The notes beneath the pieces are model-generated. The model worked only from the letters and a program-made list of their open reading frames with translations. It was not told the DNA's origin and made no database searches. Positions 1-6,057 of a DNA stretch of 11,633 bases are shown piece after piece. Numbering within the stretch: position 1 is the first letter of the stretch; each line of letters begins with the position of its first letter. Source of the stretch: Sphingobacteriales bacterium. GTDB lineage: Bacteria > Bacteroidota > Bacteroidia > Chitinophagales > Chitinophagaceae. The stretch lies in contig JAHEFC010000092.1 in NCBI GenBank assembly GCA_024640385.1, positions 1 through 11,633 on the forward strand, in the 5' to 3' direction. The position numbers were made by a program, and so were the translations under genes.

Positions 1-1
1 A

Positions 2-421
2 CTGGAAGATAAAAAACTGAAGAAGACTTTTTACGTATTCAATGTACATTACGATCACCAGGGCGTAAAGGCCAGGGTGGAAAGCAGCAAACTGATACTC
101 CAGAAAATTAAATCGATCGCCGGAAATAAGGAAGTGATCCTAACGGGTGATTTCAACGGCAATCATGAAAGCGAATGGTACCTGGAACTGGCCAACAGCG
201 GTAGTTTGAAAGATGCTTTGTTCCAGACAACAAATGCTTACCGTAACACTGGCAGCTTTAATAGTTTCAAATGGGATAATCCGTCAAAAGATGTAATTGA
301 TCACATCTTTATAACTAAAGGATTTAAAGTAAGCAGGTATGGCATACTCACAGACAGTTACCATGGTAAATACCCCAGCGACCACTACCCGGTGTTAGCA
401 GAGCTAAGACCGGGAATGTGA
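2..421 (+). CDS. endonuclease/exonuclease/phosphatase family protein, 3' part only
   Basis: The open frame runs in from the left edge (first full codon at 2) and ends with TGA at 419-421; the N-terminal half lies outside the window. Visible motifs are those of the DNase I-like EEP fold: NVHYDH (a substrate or metal-side His/Asp region), GDFN with the catalytic Asp-Asn pair, DHIF, and the closing SDHYPV with the catalytic His. The family cleaves phosphodiester or phosphomonoester bonds with a divalent metal; substrate cannot be told from this part. A GTG at 77 is an internal Val codon, because the family motif VHYDHQG lies upstream of it in the same frame. The last two codons (Gly-Met) and the stop lie in the repeat unit GGGAATGTGA of the inverted repeat at 412-543. 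The gene is convergent with ftsY, with 112 nt between the two stop codons. Family assignment is firm, function open. Confidence 0.85.
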   Translation: MEDKKLKKTFYVFNVHYDHQGVKARVESSKLILQKIKSIAGNKEVILTGDFNGNHESEWYLELANSGSLKDALFQTTNAYRNTGSFNSFKWDNPSKDVIDHIFITKGFKVSRYGILTDSYHGKYPSDHYPVLAELRPGM

Positions 422-543
422 GGAATGTGATAAATGTGGGAATGTGGTCGAATGAATGTGATGAATGTGAGAATTCGTTTTCATTTTCACATTCATTTAG
501 CGAAGCGCCACATTTATCACATTCCTCACATTCTCACATTCCC
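412..543. repeat. tandem-unit inverted repeat between convergent EEP gene and ftsY (site A)
   Basis: The left arm holds six AATGTG cores (starting at 415, 424, 433, 441, 455 and 464, mostly 8-9 nt apart). The right arm holds five CACATT cores (488, 509, 518, 527 and 535). Positions 414-439 and 508-533 are exact reverse complements over 26 bp. A second nested pair, AATGAATGTGA at 451-461 and TCACATTCATT at 487-497, closes the inside, with GAATTC at 471-476 near the turn. As RNA from either strand this would form a long hairpin at the transcript end. A role as bidirectional terminator or 3'-end stabiliser for the convergent pair is inference. Both flanking genes stop inside the outermost units. 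Confidence 0.85.
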
Positions 544-1493
544 TTAAAAATGCTGTCTACGAATTCATGCTTGTTGAACACCAGCAGGTCTTCCATCTTC
601 TCACCAACCCCAACGAATTTCACCGGGATTGCAAACTGACTGGCAATAGCCAGTACCACACCACCTTTTGCAGTGCCATCGAGTTTAGTTATAGCAAGCG
701 CTGTAACATCAGTGGCAGCCGTGAAATGTTTGGCCTGCTCCAGCGCATTCTGGCCCGTTGACCCATCAAGCACCAGCAGCACTTCGTGCGGGGCATCAGG
801 GATCACTTTCTGTATCACCCGGCGGATCTTACTTAATTCGTCCATCAGGTGGGCTTTATTGTGTAACCTTCCTGCTGTATCGATGATCACTACATCTGAG
901 CCCCTGGCCATTGCACTGTTCACCGTATCAAATGCAACAGAAGCCGGATCGCTGCCCATATCTTTCTTCACAATGGGCACACCTGCCCTTTCACTCCAGA
1001 TGGTCAGCTGGTCCACTGCAGCAGCCCTGAAGGTGTCTGCCGCGCCCAGCAGAACAGATTTGCCGGCGGTTTTAAAATTATGTGCCAGTTTGCCTATCGT
1101 AGTTGTTTTACCCACACCGTTCACGCCTACCACCAGGATCACATAGGGTTTAGTACCCTGTGGCGTTGAGAAATCGCGGTAACTCTGCTCTTTGGCATCC
1201 ACCAGCATCGATTCGATCTCTTCCTGCAGGATCCTGTTCAGTTCACTGGTATTAAGATATTTGTCTTTTGCAACCCGCTGCTCAATGCGTTCAATGATCT
1301 TTACAGTTGTATCAATACCTACATCGGCACTTACCAATGCATCTTCCAGGTTATCCAGCACTTCTTCATCCACTGTACTCTTACCCGCTACGGCTTTGGT
1401 GATGCGCGAGAAAATATTTTCCCGGGTTTTTTCCAGGCCTTCATCCAGAGACTGCTTTTCCTTCTTTCCAAAAAACTTATCGAATAATCCCAT
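534..1493 (-). CDS. ftsY: signal recognition particle receptor FtsY (SRP GTPase)
   Basis: FtsY is the SRP receptor: it binds the SRP-ribosome complex at the membrane and, with Ffh, hydrolyses GTP to hand nascent membrane proteins to SecYEG. The 319-residue product has the NG domain almost from the start: a helical N domain (about 1-100), then the G domain with the P-loop GVNGVGKTT (123-131), DTFRAAAVDQL (153-163), DTAGRL (205-210), TKLDGTAKGG (269-278) and GVGEKMEDL (295-303). The long acidic A domain of E. coli FtsY is missing, as is common in Bacteroidota; membrane binding would rest on the N-terminal MGLFDKFF helix. The gene starts 9 nt after the GNAT stop, so the two are probably co-transcribed. 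The last residues, Gly-Met and TGA, come from the repeat unit of site A. Confidence 0.97.
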   Translation of the reverse strand: MGLFDKFFGKKEKQSLDEGLEKTRENIFSRITKAVAGKSTVDEEVLDNLEDALVSADVGIDTTVKIIERIEQRVAKDKYLNTSELNRILQEEIESMLVDAKEQSYRDFSTPQGTKPYVILVVGVNGVGKTTTIGKLAHNFKTAGKSVLLGAADTFRAAAVDQLTIWSERAGVPIVKKDMGSDPASVAFDTVNSAMARGSDVVIIDTAGRLHNKAHLMDELSKIRRVIQKVIPDAPHEVLLVLDGSTGQNALEQAKHFTAATDVTALAITKLDGTAKGGVVLAIASQFAIPVKFVGVGEKMEDLLVFNKHEFVDSIFKGM

Positions 1494-1502
1494 AGTCCAA
1501 AT

Positions 1503-2027
1503 TTAAAAATAGAGGTCGAACCTCATCAGGTAATCCTGTTGTATTTCATTACCAAACCGGAAACCTGTTGTTTCATATACTACAAAACCCGCATTTTGGT
1601 AGAACCTGATCGCTTTATGGTTCTGTTGCCATACCTGCAGCCAGATCACGGGATATTTTTCTTCTTTGGCCAGGGACTTGATCTTTTCCATCAAAGCCTT
1701 TCCCACATTATAGCCCTGGAATTCTTTCAATACATAGATCCTTTGAACCTCGAGTGTTTTGCCTTCAATAGCCTTCGGCTTCCTGTCGTTTCGGAGTTTG
1801 CAGAAACCCACCGGCGTTCCGTCCAGGTATGCAATATAAAACCTGGCATCCGGCGTACTCAGCTCTTCGGCAATGACCTCATTGGAAAAAGATTCGTTCA
1901 CATAGAGCTCAACATTTTTGGGATCGTTATACTCGCCATATGTTTCCACAAAAGTTTTGCGGGCCAGATCAAGTATAAAATCCGCATCCTGTGGTCTTGC
2001 CTTCTCTATGGTTATCGTTTTTTCCAT
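1503..2027 (-). CDS. GNAT family N-acetyltransferase
   Basis: This is a 174-residue single-domain GNAT enzyme that would transfer an acetyl group from acetyl-CoA to an amine. The acetyl-CoA motif A is visible as VQRIYVLKEFQGYNVGKALM (94-113), containing the Q-x-x-G-x-G/A-type pyrophosphate loop as QGYNVGK. Motif B follows with LQVWQQNHKAIRFYQNAGF (130-148), a typical C-terminal GNAT signature. The overall pattern resembles the PaiA-like polyamine acetyltransferases, but the substrate cannot be assigned from sequence. It lies between the ribosomal-protein/DUF4295 group and ftsY, 9 nt upstream of ftsY. It is probably a later insertion into an otherwise conserved neighbourhood (inference). Its start at 2027 follows the DUF4295 terminator by about 20 nt. 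Confidence 0.9.
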   Translation of the reverse strand: MEKTITIEKARPQDADFILDLARKTFVETYGEYNDPKNVELYVNESFSNEVIAEELSTPDARFYIAYLDGTPVGFCKLRNDRKPKAIEGKTLEVQRIYVLKEFQGYNVGKALMEKIKSLAKEEKYPVIWLQVWQQNHKAIRFYQNAGFVVYETTGFRFGNEIQQDYLMRFDLYF

Positions 2028-2050
2028 GCCTTAACTTTACCGGGGGCAGT

Positions 2051-2090
2051 AAAAATAAGAAAAGCTGTCCTGGTATATACAGAACAGCTT
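2051..2090 (-). terminator. hairpin terminator after DUF4295
   Basis: On the minus strand AAGCTGTTCTG (2090-2080) pairs with CAGGACAGCTT (2072-2062), giving an 11-bp stem with one G-U pair and a 7-nt loop. A T-rich tail (TTTTCTTATTTTTA region, down to about 2050) follows. It lies 26 nt beyond the DUF4295 stop and 35 nt before the GNAT start, so it would end or attenuate the rpmB-rpmG-DUF4295 transcript. The GNAT-ftsY pair may then depend on read-through or a promoter I cannot place securely. Confidence 0.8.
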
Positions 2091-2115
2091 CCCCGTCAAT
2101 GCGAATATCTTTGAA

Positions 2116-2289
2116 TTACTTCTGAGCCAGGAATTCCTTGATCTTATCCTTATGGACGATCTGCTCTTTAAAAGTATAGGCACCAGACTTTGGACTGCGT
2201 ACGGCCTTGATCACTTTGGTCCAGTTCTTTGCCTCGGCTGCTGCCTTCTGGTCTTTGGTCTTGATCGCCGTTTTTGCTGCTTTTGCCAT
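2116..2289 (-). CDS. DUF4295 family small basic protein
   Basis: A 57-residue Lys/Ala-rich protein starting MAKAAKTAIKTKDQK and ending KIKEFLAQK, read from ATG at 2289-2287 to TAA at 2118-2116. The size, the Trp-Thr-Lys-Val-Ile-Lys-Ala-Val core, the SPKSGAY segment and the position directly after rpmG match the DUF4295 family, which in Bacteroidota sits between rpmG and ftsY. No function is established for the family that I can name. Its strong basicity, small size and tight spacing (2 nt after the rpmG stop) suggest a ribosome-associated protein, which is inference. It starts MAK like several small ribosomal proteins. The hairpin at 2051-2090 closes the unit behind it. Confidence 0.9.
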   Translation of the reverse strand: MAKAAKTAIKTKDQKAAAEAKNWTKVIKAVRSPKSGAYTFKEQIVHKDKIKEFLAQK

Positions 2290-2291
2290 GA

Positions 2292-2474
2292 TTATTTAAT
2301 TTCCTTGTGAACAGTATATTTTTTCATGATCGGGTTGTACTTCTTCAGTTCCAAGCGCTCAGGAGTATTCTTCTTGTTCTTGGTACTGATATAACGGCTG
2401 GTTCCGGGAAGACCAGTGGTCTTATGCTCCGTGCATTCCAGAATCACCTGAACCCTGTTGCCTTTCTTTGCCAT
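2292..2474 (-). CDS. rpmG: 50S ribosomal protein bL33
   Basis: The 60-residue product, starting [18 protein letters not shown] and containing [25 protein letters not shown], is bL33 of the large ribosomal subunit, located near the E site. Only one Cys is present (in ILECTEHK), so this is the C-minus form without the four-Cys zinc ribbon. Length is normal for the family. It lies 23 nt downstream of rpmB and 2 nt upstream of DUF4295, so all three should be one transcript from the rpmB promoters. Confidence 0.97.
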   Translation of the reverse strand: MAKKGNRVQVILECTEHKTTGLPGTSRYISTKNKKNTPERLELKKYNPIMKKYTVHKEIK

Positions 2475-2497
2475 TGTAGTTCGCTTTTGTAATTTTT

Positions 2498-2734
2498 TTA
2501 AATATGAGATCCGTTTGCCCTCATCTCCTTAACCACATTGTACAGACCCCTCTTGTTGATGGTTCTGATAGCATCAGCAGAAACCTTCAAAGTGATCCAT
2601 TTTCCTTCTTCAGCGAGGAAAAAACGTTTGGTTTGCAGATTAGGCAAAAACCTTCTCTTCGTCTTAATATTCGAGTGGGAAACGTAGTTTCCGCCAATCG
2701 GCCTTTTACCTGTTACCTGACATACTCTTGCCAT
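2498..2734 (-). CDS. rpmB: 50S ribosomal protein bL28
   Basis: The 78-residue product begins [20 protein letters not shown], the standard bL28 N-terminus, and contains RRFLPNLQ and the closing [22 protein letters not shown]. An in-frame ATG ten codons upstream (2764) is rejected as start: the family begins at MARVCQ, and a strong promoter -7 box (2755-2762) overlaps the upstream segment, so transcription would begin near 2749, about 15 nt before the chosen ATG. It is the first gene of the rpmB-rpmG-DUF4295 unit. Confidence 0.97.
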   Translation of the reverse strand: MARVCQVTGKRPIGGNYVSHSNIKTKRRFLPNLQTKRFFLAEEGKWITLKVSADAIRTINKRGLYNVVKEMRANGSHI

Positions 2735-2754
2735 TATCTGAAATTTTGGGACGG

Positions 2755-2784
2755 CAAAGGTCAAATAATTTTGGGAATTTTCAA
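2755..2784 (-). promoter_or_regulatory. rpmB proximal promoter (Bacteroidota type)
   Basis: On the minus strand TTG (2784-2782), 19 nt, then GACCTTTG (2762-2755) matches the Bacteroidota sigma-A consensus TTG-N19-TAnnTTTG with one base off. Its predicted start point, near 2749, leaves a very short leader before the bL28 ATG at 2734. Confidence 0.75.
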
Positions 2785-2835
2785 AAAGAATTTCTGGTTA
2801 TTGTTAGACTAATTTCTTGATATTCCGGATAATAA

Positions 2836-2876
2836 CCCCTTACCCGGTCGAAATCAGCCTGATAGCCCCTTTCCCG
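2836..2876. repeat. short direct repeat in rpmB upstream region
   Basis: CCCCTTACCCG at 2836-2846 recurs as CCCCTTTCCCG at 2866-2876, one mismatch in 11, exactly 30 bp apart (about three helical turns). The preceding ATAA/ATAG is also shared. It lies between the two rpmB promoters, inside the leader of the distal one. A protein- or RNA-level control site is possible; nothing more can be shown. Confidence 0.45.
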
Positions 2877-2888
2877 CCAGGTTCAGCG

Positions 2889-2917
2889 CAAAGGTACACC
2901 GCTAAAGCTCAATACAG
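2889..2917 (-). promoter_or_regulatory. candidate distal rpmB promoter
   Basis: On the minus strand CTG (2917-2915), 18 nt, then TACCTTTG (2896-2889), an exact TAnnTTTG -7 box with a near-match -33. It would give a leader of roughly 150 nt before bL28, running through the direct repeat at 2836-2876 and the proximal promoter. Confidence 0.55.
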
Positions 2918-2931
2918 AAAATCGAGGTCCA

Positions 2932-2949
2932 AGGTGACCGAGGTCACCT
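2932..2949. promoter_or_regulatory. operator-like palindrome AGGTGACC-GA-GGTCACCT
   Basis: A perfect 8+8 inverted repeat with a 2-nt centre lies between the divergent promoters for rpmB and the DUF2892-trxA pair. GAGGTC also occurs directly repeated at 2924-2929 and 2940-2945. The right half overlaps the expected -33 position (about 2948-2950) of the plus-strand promoter, the usual place for a dimeric regulator. No regulator gene is in the window. Confidence 0.55.
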
Positions 2950-2977
2950 GTTTTGGCAGGAACTAAGGATAATTTTG
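2948..2977 (+). promoter_or_regulatory. promoter of DUF2892-trxA
   Basis: TAATTTTG at 2970-2977 is an exact TAnnTTTG -7 box; the -33 position 19 nt upstream reads CTG (2948-2950). Transcription would start near 2984, 18 nt before the ATG at 3002, which supports that start over any upstream one. Confidence 0.65.
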
Positions 2978-3001
2978 CATAATACAAGCAAAATCTTCAA
3001 C

Positions 3002-3223
3002 ATGACAAAGAATTTAGGAAACATCGACCGTACTGTCAGGGCCTTACTCGCAGTAGTTCTCGCAGTGCTATATTTCACAGGCGTGATCTCAGGCACTATG
3101 GGACTGGTTCTGGTGATATTAGGAGGCATATTTCTTGCCACCAGCCTGATCAGCTGGTGCCCGATCTATGCGGTATTGGGCATTAAAACCTGCCCGGCAA
3201 ATAAAAATCAGGCTGTACTATGA
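3002..3223 (+). CDS. DUF2892 (YgaP-like) small inner membrane protein
   Basis: The 73-residue protein begins MTKNLGNIDRTVRALLAVVL, the hallmark of DUF2892 (YgaP transmembrane domain) proteins. It has two hydrophobic segments (about 13-30 and 35-55) joined by the tight turn GVISGTMG, then SWCPIYAVLGIKTCP near the C-terminus with the two family-typical Cys. A TTG-initiated extension from 2975 would start inside the -7 box and is rejected. The stop overlaps the thioredoxin start as ATGA, so translation is probably coupled. In E. coli YgaP the domain is joined to a rhodanese; here its partner is a thioredoxin, which suggests a thiol-redox or sulfur role at the membrane (inference). Confidence 0.9.
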   Translation: MTKNLGNIDRTVRALLAVVLAVLYFTGVISGTMGLVLVILGGIFLATSLISWCPIYAVLGIKTCPANKNQAVL

Positions 3224-3528
3224 GTAAATTCCAGGAATTGATCAATGGGGAAACCCCGGTTCTGGTGGACTTTTCCGCCGAATGGTGCGGCCCCTGTAAG
3301 ATGATGGCCCCCGAACTCAAAAGACTGGTTGAGCGGGAAGGCGAACGGGTCAAAGTGATCAAAGTAGACGTAGACAGGAATCCACAGGCCTCCATGGCCT
3401 ACCAGGTAAGCAGCGTTCCAACACTGATCCTGTTCCATAAAGGCAAGCAGCTTTGGAGACAAAGTGGTGTGGCATCTGCGGCACAGCTTTCAGCGATCAT
3501 CAAAAAAATGGTCCCTAATCTGCCATGA
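3220..3528 (+). CDS. thioredoxin
   Basis: This 102-residue single-domain thioredoxin reduces protein disulfides in the cytoplasm, with no signal peptide visible. The active site WCGPC lies at 22-26 (Cys23, Cys26), the buried Asp in VDFSAEW at 17, and the cis-Pro loop SVPT at 65-68; the KVDVDRNP strand and C-terminal helix are complete, so length is normal. It begins with ATG overlapping the DUF2892 stop by four bases. Its last 14 bp overlap the end of the convergent transglutaminase-like gene, with no hairpin terminator visible between them, so the two transcripts probably share antisense 3' ends. Whether this is the housekeeping thioredoxin or a dedicated partner of the membrane protein cannot be told. 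Confidence 0.95.
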   Translation: MSKFQELINGETPVLVDFSAEWCGPCKMMAPELKRLVEREGERVKVIKVDVDRNPQASMAYQVSSVPTLILFHKGKQLWRQSGVASAAQLSAIIKKMVPNLP

Positions 3529-4468
3529 TCCTGTAAATGATTGCTGTTCGATTGGCATCCAGGGAAACATTGAGAAAATAATCGCCAGTTTCCCTTACCC
3601 GATAGCTGTATTCGTAGCCATTATTGACTCTCGAAAATCTTCCGAATTCAGGACTCAGGCCTTTTTTGTCGTCACTCCAGATCGCTATGCGATCCAGCGG
3701 TACAGCAGTATTGAACCGGAACCGTACCAGGTCGTTTTTCTTTACTTTTAATATGCCCGTTGCAGGTATAAACGCACTCACCTTCTTCTCATAATAAGGA
3801 TCGTGGAAAATGGGCCGGGAGAGAAAGGTCTGGGGATCCACAGGCTGGCTTATCAACTGCCAGCTGCTATCTGTAGGGAGATGGCTTAACGCAAGCATCT
3901 CCGGGTCGGGAAAGAAATAAAAAGGCGAAAAGGACCTGATCACCGTATCACAATTTTCACTGGCTTCCCCGCTGGCCCAGTTGGCATCCAATAATTTCCA
4001 TTCACCATTGACCTTTACAGCATTCCAGGCATGATTGGGCCTTGGCAGGTACTGCCAATAGAGGTCACGCCTGGCAGTTTTGGCTACGCCCCTGATCGCT
4101 ATGGATTCAAAACCCAATTGCTTAAGTGCATAATTGATCAGGCTGGAATAGCCTGAACAGGTTGACCTCCGGTTTTTGAGGATATTTTCAATCGACTGCA
4201 CCGAAGCACCACCGGGAGCTTCAATACCGCAATCGTACTCCAGGTTCAATGCGATCCAGGTGAACACGAACCTGACCTTTTCTTCGGGAAGGCTGAACAT
4301 TTTTCCAGCCCTTTCCAGCATGCTGTCCAGGGCGGAAAGTTCCGATATGGGGGCACTTAATTCCCTTGCAAAACGGTCTGCTTTCTCATAGTCAGGAGCC
4401 CGCTGGGCAAAGGATCCTGTGCAAAACAGGATCATCATTAAACATAAGGGGAATGAAGGCCTAGGCAT
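3515..4468 (-). CDS. secreted transglutaminase-like (papain-fold) protein
   Basis: The 317-residue protein starts with a signal peptide (about 1-21: MPRPSF, hydrophobic LCLMMILF, cleavage near SFA-Q). A transglutaminase-like core follows with the Cys-His-Asp triad visible as RRSTCSGYSSL (Cys104), RPNHAWNAV (His146) and WKLLDANWASG (Asp161). This spacing and the Trp-Lys-Leu-Leu-Asp motif match the bacterial transglut_core proteins, which act as proteases, amidases or cross-linkers; the reaction cannot be chosen here. Residues about 225-317 look like a beta-sandwich accessory domain (alternating hydrophobics, FIPATGILKVKKNDLVRFRF). Exported, probably periplasmic. Starts 63 bp from the divergent dihydrolipoyl dehydrogenase gene; ends in a 14-bp overlap with trxA. 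Confidence 0.87.
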   Translation of the reverse strand: MPRPSFPLCLMMILFCTGSFAQRAPDYEKADRFARELSAPISELSALDSMLERAGKMFSLPEEKVRFVFTWIALNLEYDCGIEAPGGASVQSIENILKNRRSTCSGYSSLINYALKQLGFESIAIRGVAKTARRDLYWQYLPRPNHAWNAVKVNGEWKLLDANWASGEASENCDTVIRSFSPFYFFPDPEMLALSHLPTDSSWQLISQPVDPQTFLSRPIFHDPYYEKKVSAFIPATGILKVKKNDLVRFRFNTAVPLDRIAIWSDDKKGLSPEFGRFSRVNNGYEYSYRVRETGDYFLNVSLDANRTAIIYRIMAD

Positions 4469-4531
4469 GTAACCGGATTAGATGAATACAAATTAGTATT
4501 TTCGCACCTCAATTAAATTATAATCATTGTT

Positions 4532-5938
4532 ATGGCATACGACGTAATTGTTCTGGGAAGCGGTCCGGGTGGTTACCCTGCTGCTATCAGGGCTTCTCAA
4601 CTGGGCCTCAAAGTAGCGATCGTTGAAAAAGAAAGTCTGGGTGGTGTTTGTCTCAACTGGGGCTGTATCCCCACCAAGGCACTTCTGAAAAGTGCCCAGG
4701 TGTATGAATACCTGAAACATAGTGCCGATTATGGCATTCAAAGCAGTGGCGTATCCCACGATTTTGGTGCAGTGATCAAAAGAAGCCGTGGCGTGGCCGA
4801 CAAAATGAGCAAAGGTGTGCAGTTCCTGATGAAGAAGAATAAGATCGATGTGATCATGGGATTTGGAAAGGTAGCAGGCAAGGGAAAACTTGAAGTGACT
4901 GCTGCAGATGGTAGCAAGCAGGTAGTTGAAGCAAAATATATCATTATTGCCACGGGGGCGCGCAGTCGGCAATTACCGGCTATGCCTATCGACGGAAAGA
5001 AGATCATAGGTTACCGGGAAGCCATGGTATTACCCCAACAGCCCAAATCCATGATTGTAGTAGGCAGTGGCGCAATAGGTGTTGAATTCGCAGATTTCTA
5101 CAACAGCATGGGCACTAAAGTGACCATAGTTGAATTCATGCCAAGGGTTGTTCCGGTGGAAGATGAAGAGATCAGCAAAGAGCTGGAAAAACACCTGAAG
5201 CGTAAGGGCATCACCATCATGACTTCAGCTGAAGTGACTAAAACAGATACTACCGGTGCGGGCGTAAAAGCTACTGTTAAGAGTGCAAGTGGCGAGTCGG
5301 TGCTGGAAGCGGATATATTATTAAGCGCTGTGGGTATCCAGTCTAATCTTGAAGGCATTGGCCTGGAAGAAAATGGGATCAAAACGGAGAAAGGTAAGAT
5401 CGTAGTGGACAAATACGGCCAGACCAGTGTTGCCGGTATTTTCGCCATTGGCGACTGTGCACCTGGCCAGGCACTGGCACACGTAGCCAGCAAAGAAGGC
5501 ATTAATACTTCTGAGTACATCGCATATCTGGAGAAAAAATCAACTCACCTGCCTGAAGCCATGGATTATAACAATATTCCGGGCTGTACATATTGCAGTC
5601 CTGAAGTGGCATCAGTAGGCTACACGGAGAAAGCTGCAAAAGAGGCAGGATATGAAGTGAAGGTGGGTAAGTTCCCCTTCATGGCCAGTGGTAAAGCCAG
5701 TGCATCAGGAGCCACAGAAGGATTTGTAAAAGTGGTGTTTGACGCTAAATATGGCGAGTTCCTCGGAGCCCATATGATCGGCCAGGGAGTTACCGAACTG
5801 ATCGCTGAAGTGGTAACCGCCAGGAAACTGGAGACCACCAATCACGAGTTACTGAACGCAGTGCATCCTCACCCCACCCTCAGCGAAGCTGTCAAAGAAG
5901 CAGTGGCTGCGGCGTATGGGGAAGCGATTGATATTTAG
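4532..5938 (+). CDS. lpdA: dihydrolipoyl dehydrogenase (E3)
   Basis: This cytoplasmic flavoenzyme reoxidises dihydrolipoamide in the pyruvate, 2-oxoglutarate and branched-chain dehydrogenase complexes and in the glycine cleavage system, passing electrons to NAD. The 468-residue protein is full length. It has the FAD dinucleotide fold VIVLGSGPGGYPAA (5-18), redox disulfide CLNWGCIPTK (Cys40, Cys45), NAD fold VVGSGAIGVEFADFY (about 176-190), second FAD motif GIFAIGDCAPG (about 303-313) and the C-terminal His-Glu dyad region HPHPTLSEAVKEA. It stands alone, not beside E1/E2 genes. A candidate -7 box TATTTTCG lies at 4497-4504. The stop TAG begins inverted repeat site B. Confidence 0.96.
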   Translation: MAYDVIVLGSGPGGYPAAIRASQLGLKVAIVEKESLGGVCLNWGCIPTKALLKSAQVYEYLKHSADYGIQSSGVSHDFGAVIKRSRGVADKMSKGVQFLMKKNKIDVIMGFGKVAGKGKLEVTAADGSKQVVEAKYIIIATGARSRQLPAMPIDGKKIIGYREAMVLPQQPKSMIVVGSGAIGVEFADFYNSMGTKVTIVEFMPRVVPVEDEEISKELEKHLKRKGITIMTSAEVTKTDTTGAGVKATVKSASGESVLEADILLSAVGIQSNLEGIGLEENGIKTEKGKIVVDKYGQTSVAGIFAIGDCAPGQALAHVASKEGINTSEYIAYLEKKSTHLPEAMDYNNIPGCTYCSPEVASVGYTEKAAKEAGYEVKVGKFPFMASGKASASGATEGFVKVVFDAKYGEFLGAHMIGQGVTELIAEVVTARKLETTNHELLNAVHPHPTLSEAVKEAVAAAYGEAIDI

Positions 5939-6057
5939 AGAGGCAGAGAGTAAGAGAGACAGAGAGACAGAAAAAATGCGGAGGAATTCTCCGCATTTTT
6001 TATTGAATATTTTATAGTGTCTTACTCTCAGCCTCTCTTCCTCTCTGACTCTCTTTA
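5936..6057. repeat. purine-arm inverted repeat between convergent lpdA and DUF4197 gene (site B)
   Basis: The left arm is made of GAGAG/AGAGACAG units from the lpdA stop to 5970; the right arm, 6019-6055, is the pyrimidine complement and reaches the DUF4197 stop. AGAGAGGCAGAGAGTAAG (5937-5954) matches the reverse complement of 6021-6038 at 17 of 18 positions. The pair flanks the compact terminator hairpin 5971-6001, with GAATTC at its turn. The architecture is that of site A with a different unit. Confidence 0.8.
5971..6001. terminator. bidirectional terminator between lpdA and DUF4197 gene
   Basis: AAAAAATGCGGA (5971-5982) and TCCGCATTTTTT (5990-6001) form a perfect 12-bp stem with a 7-nt loop, GC-rich in the middle, giving a run of Ts on the 3' side in both directions. 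It is well placed to end both convergent transcripts. Confidence 0.9.

Noticed and set aside
412..543. CRISPR-like array from the repeated AATGTG cores
   Set aside because: Units are 8-9 nt with no spacers, and the array is mirrored as an inverted repeat. No cas genes are present.
673..1146. Long open frame on the plus strand across ftsY
   Set aside because: It is the antisense of a clear, motif-complete ftsY and has no domain of its own. The same holds for 1539-2114 (opposite GNAT) and 10429-11058 (opposite the nagB fusion).
2975..3001. Upstream TTG start for the DUF2892 protein
   Set aside because: It overlaps the -7 box TAATTTTG and would precede the predicted transcription start. The family begins at MTKNLGNID.
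4469..4531. Strong divergent promoter pair between the transglutaminase-like gene and lpdA
   Set aside because: Only a one-off -7 box (TATTTTCG, 4497-4504) is visible for lpdA, with no convincing -33 and nothing clear on the minus strand.
5936..6057. Insertion-sequence ends or a MITE at sites A, B and C
   Set aside because: No target-site duplication is evident, the three sites share no sequence, and no transposase is nearby. They fit gene-end hairpins better.
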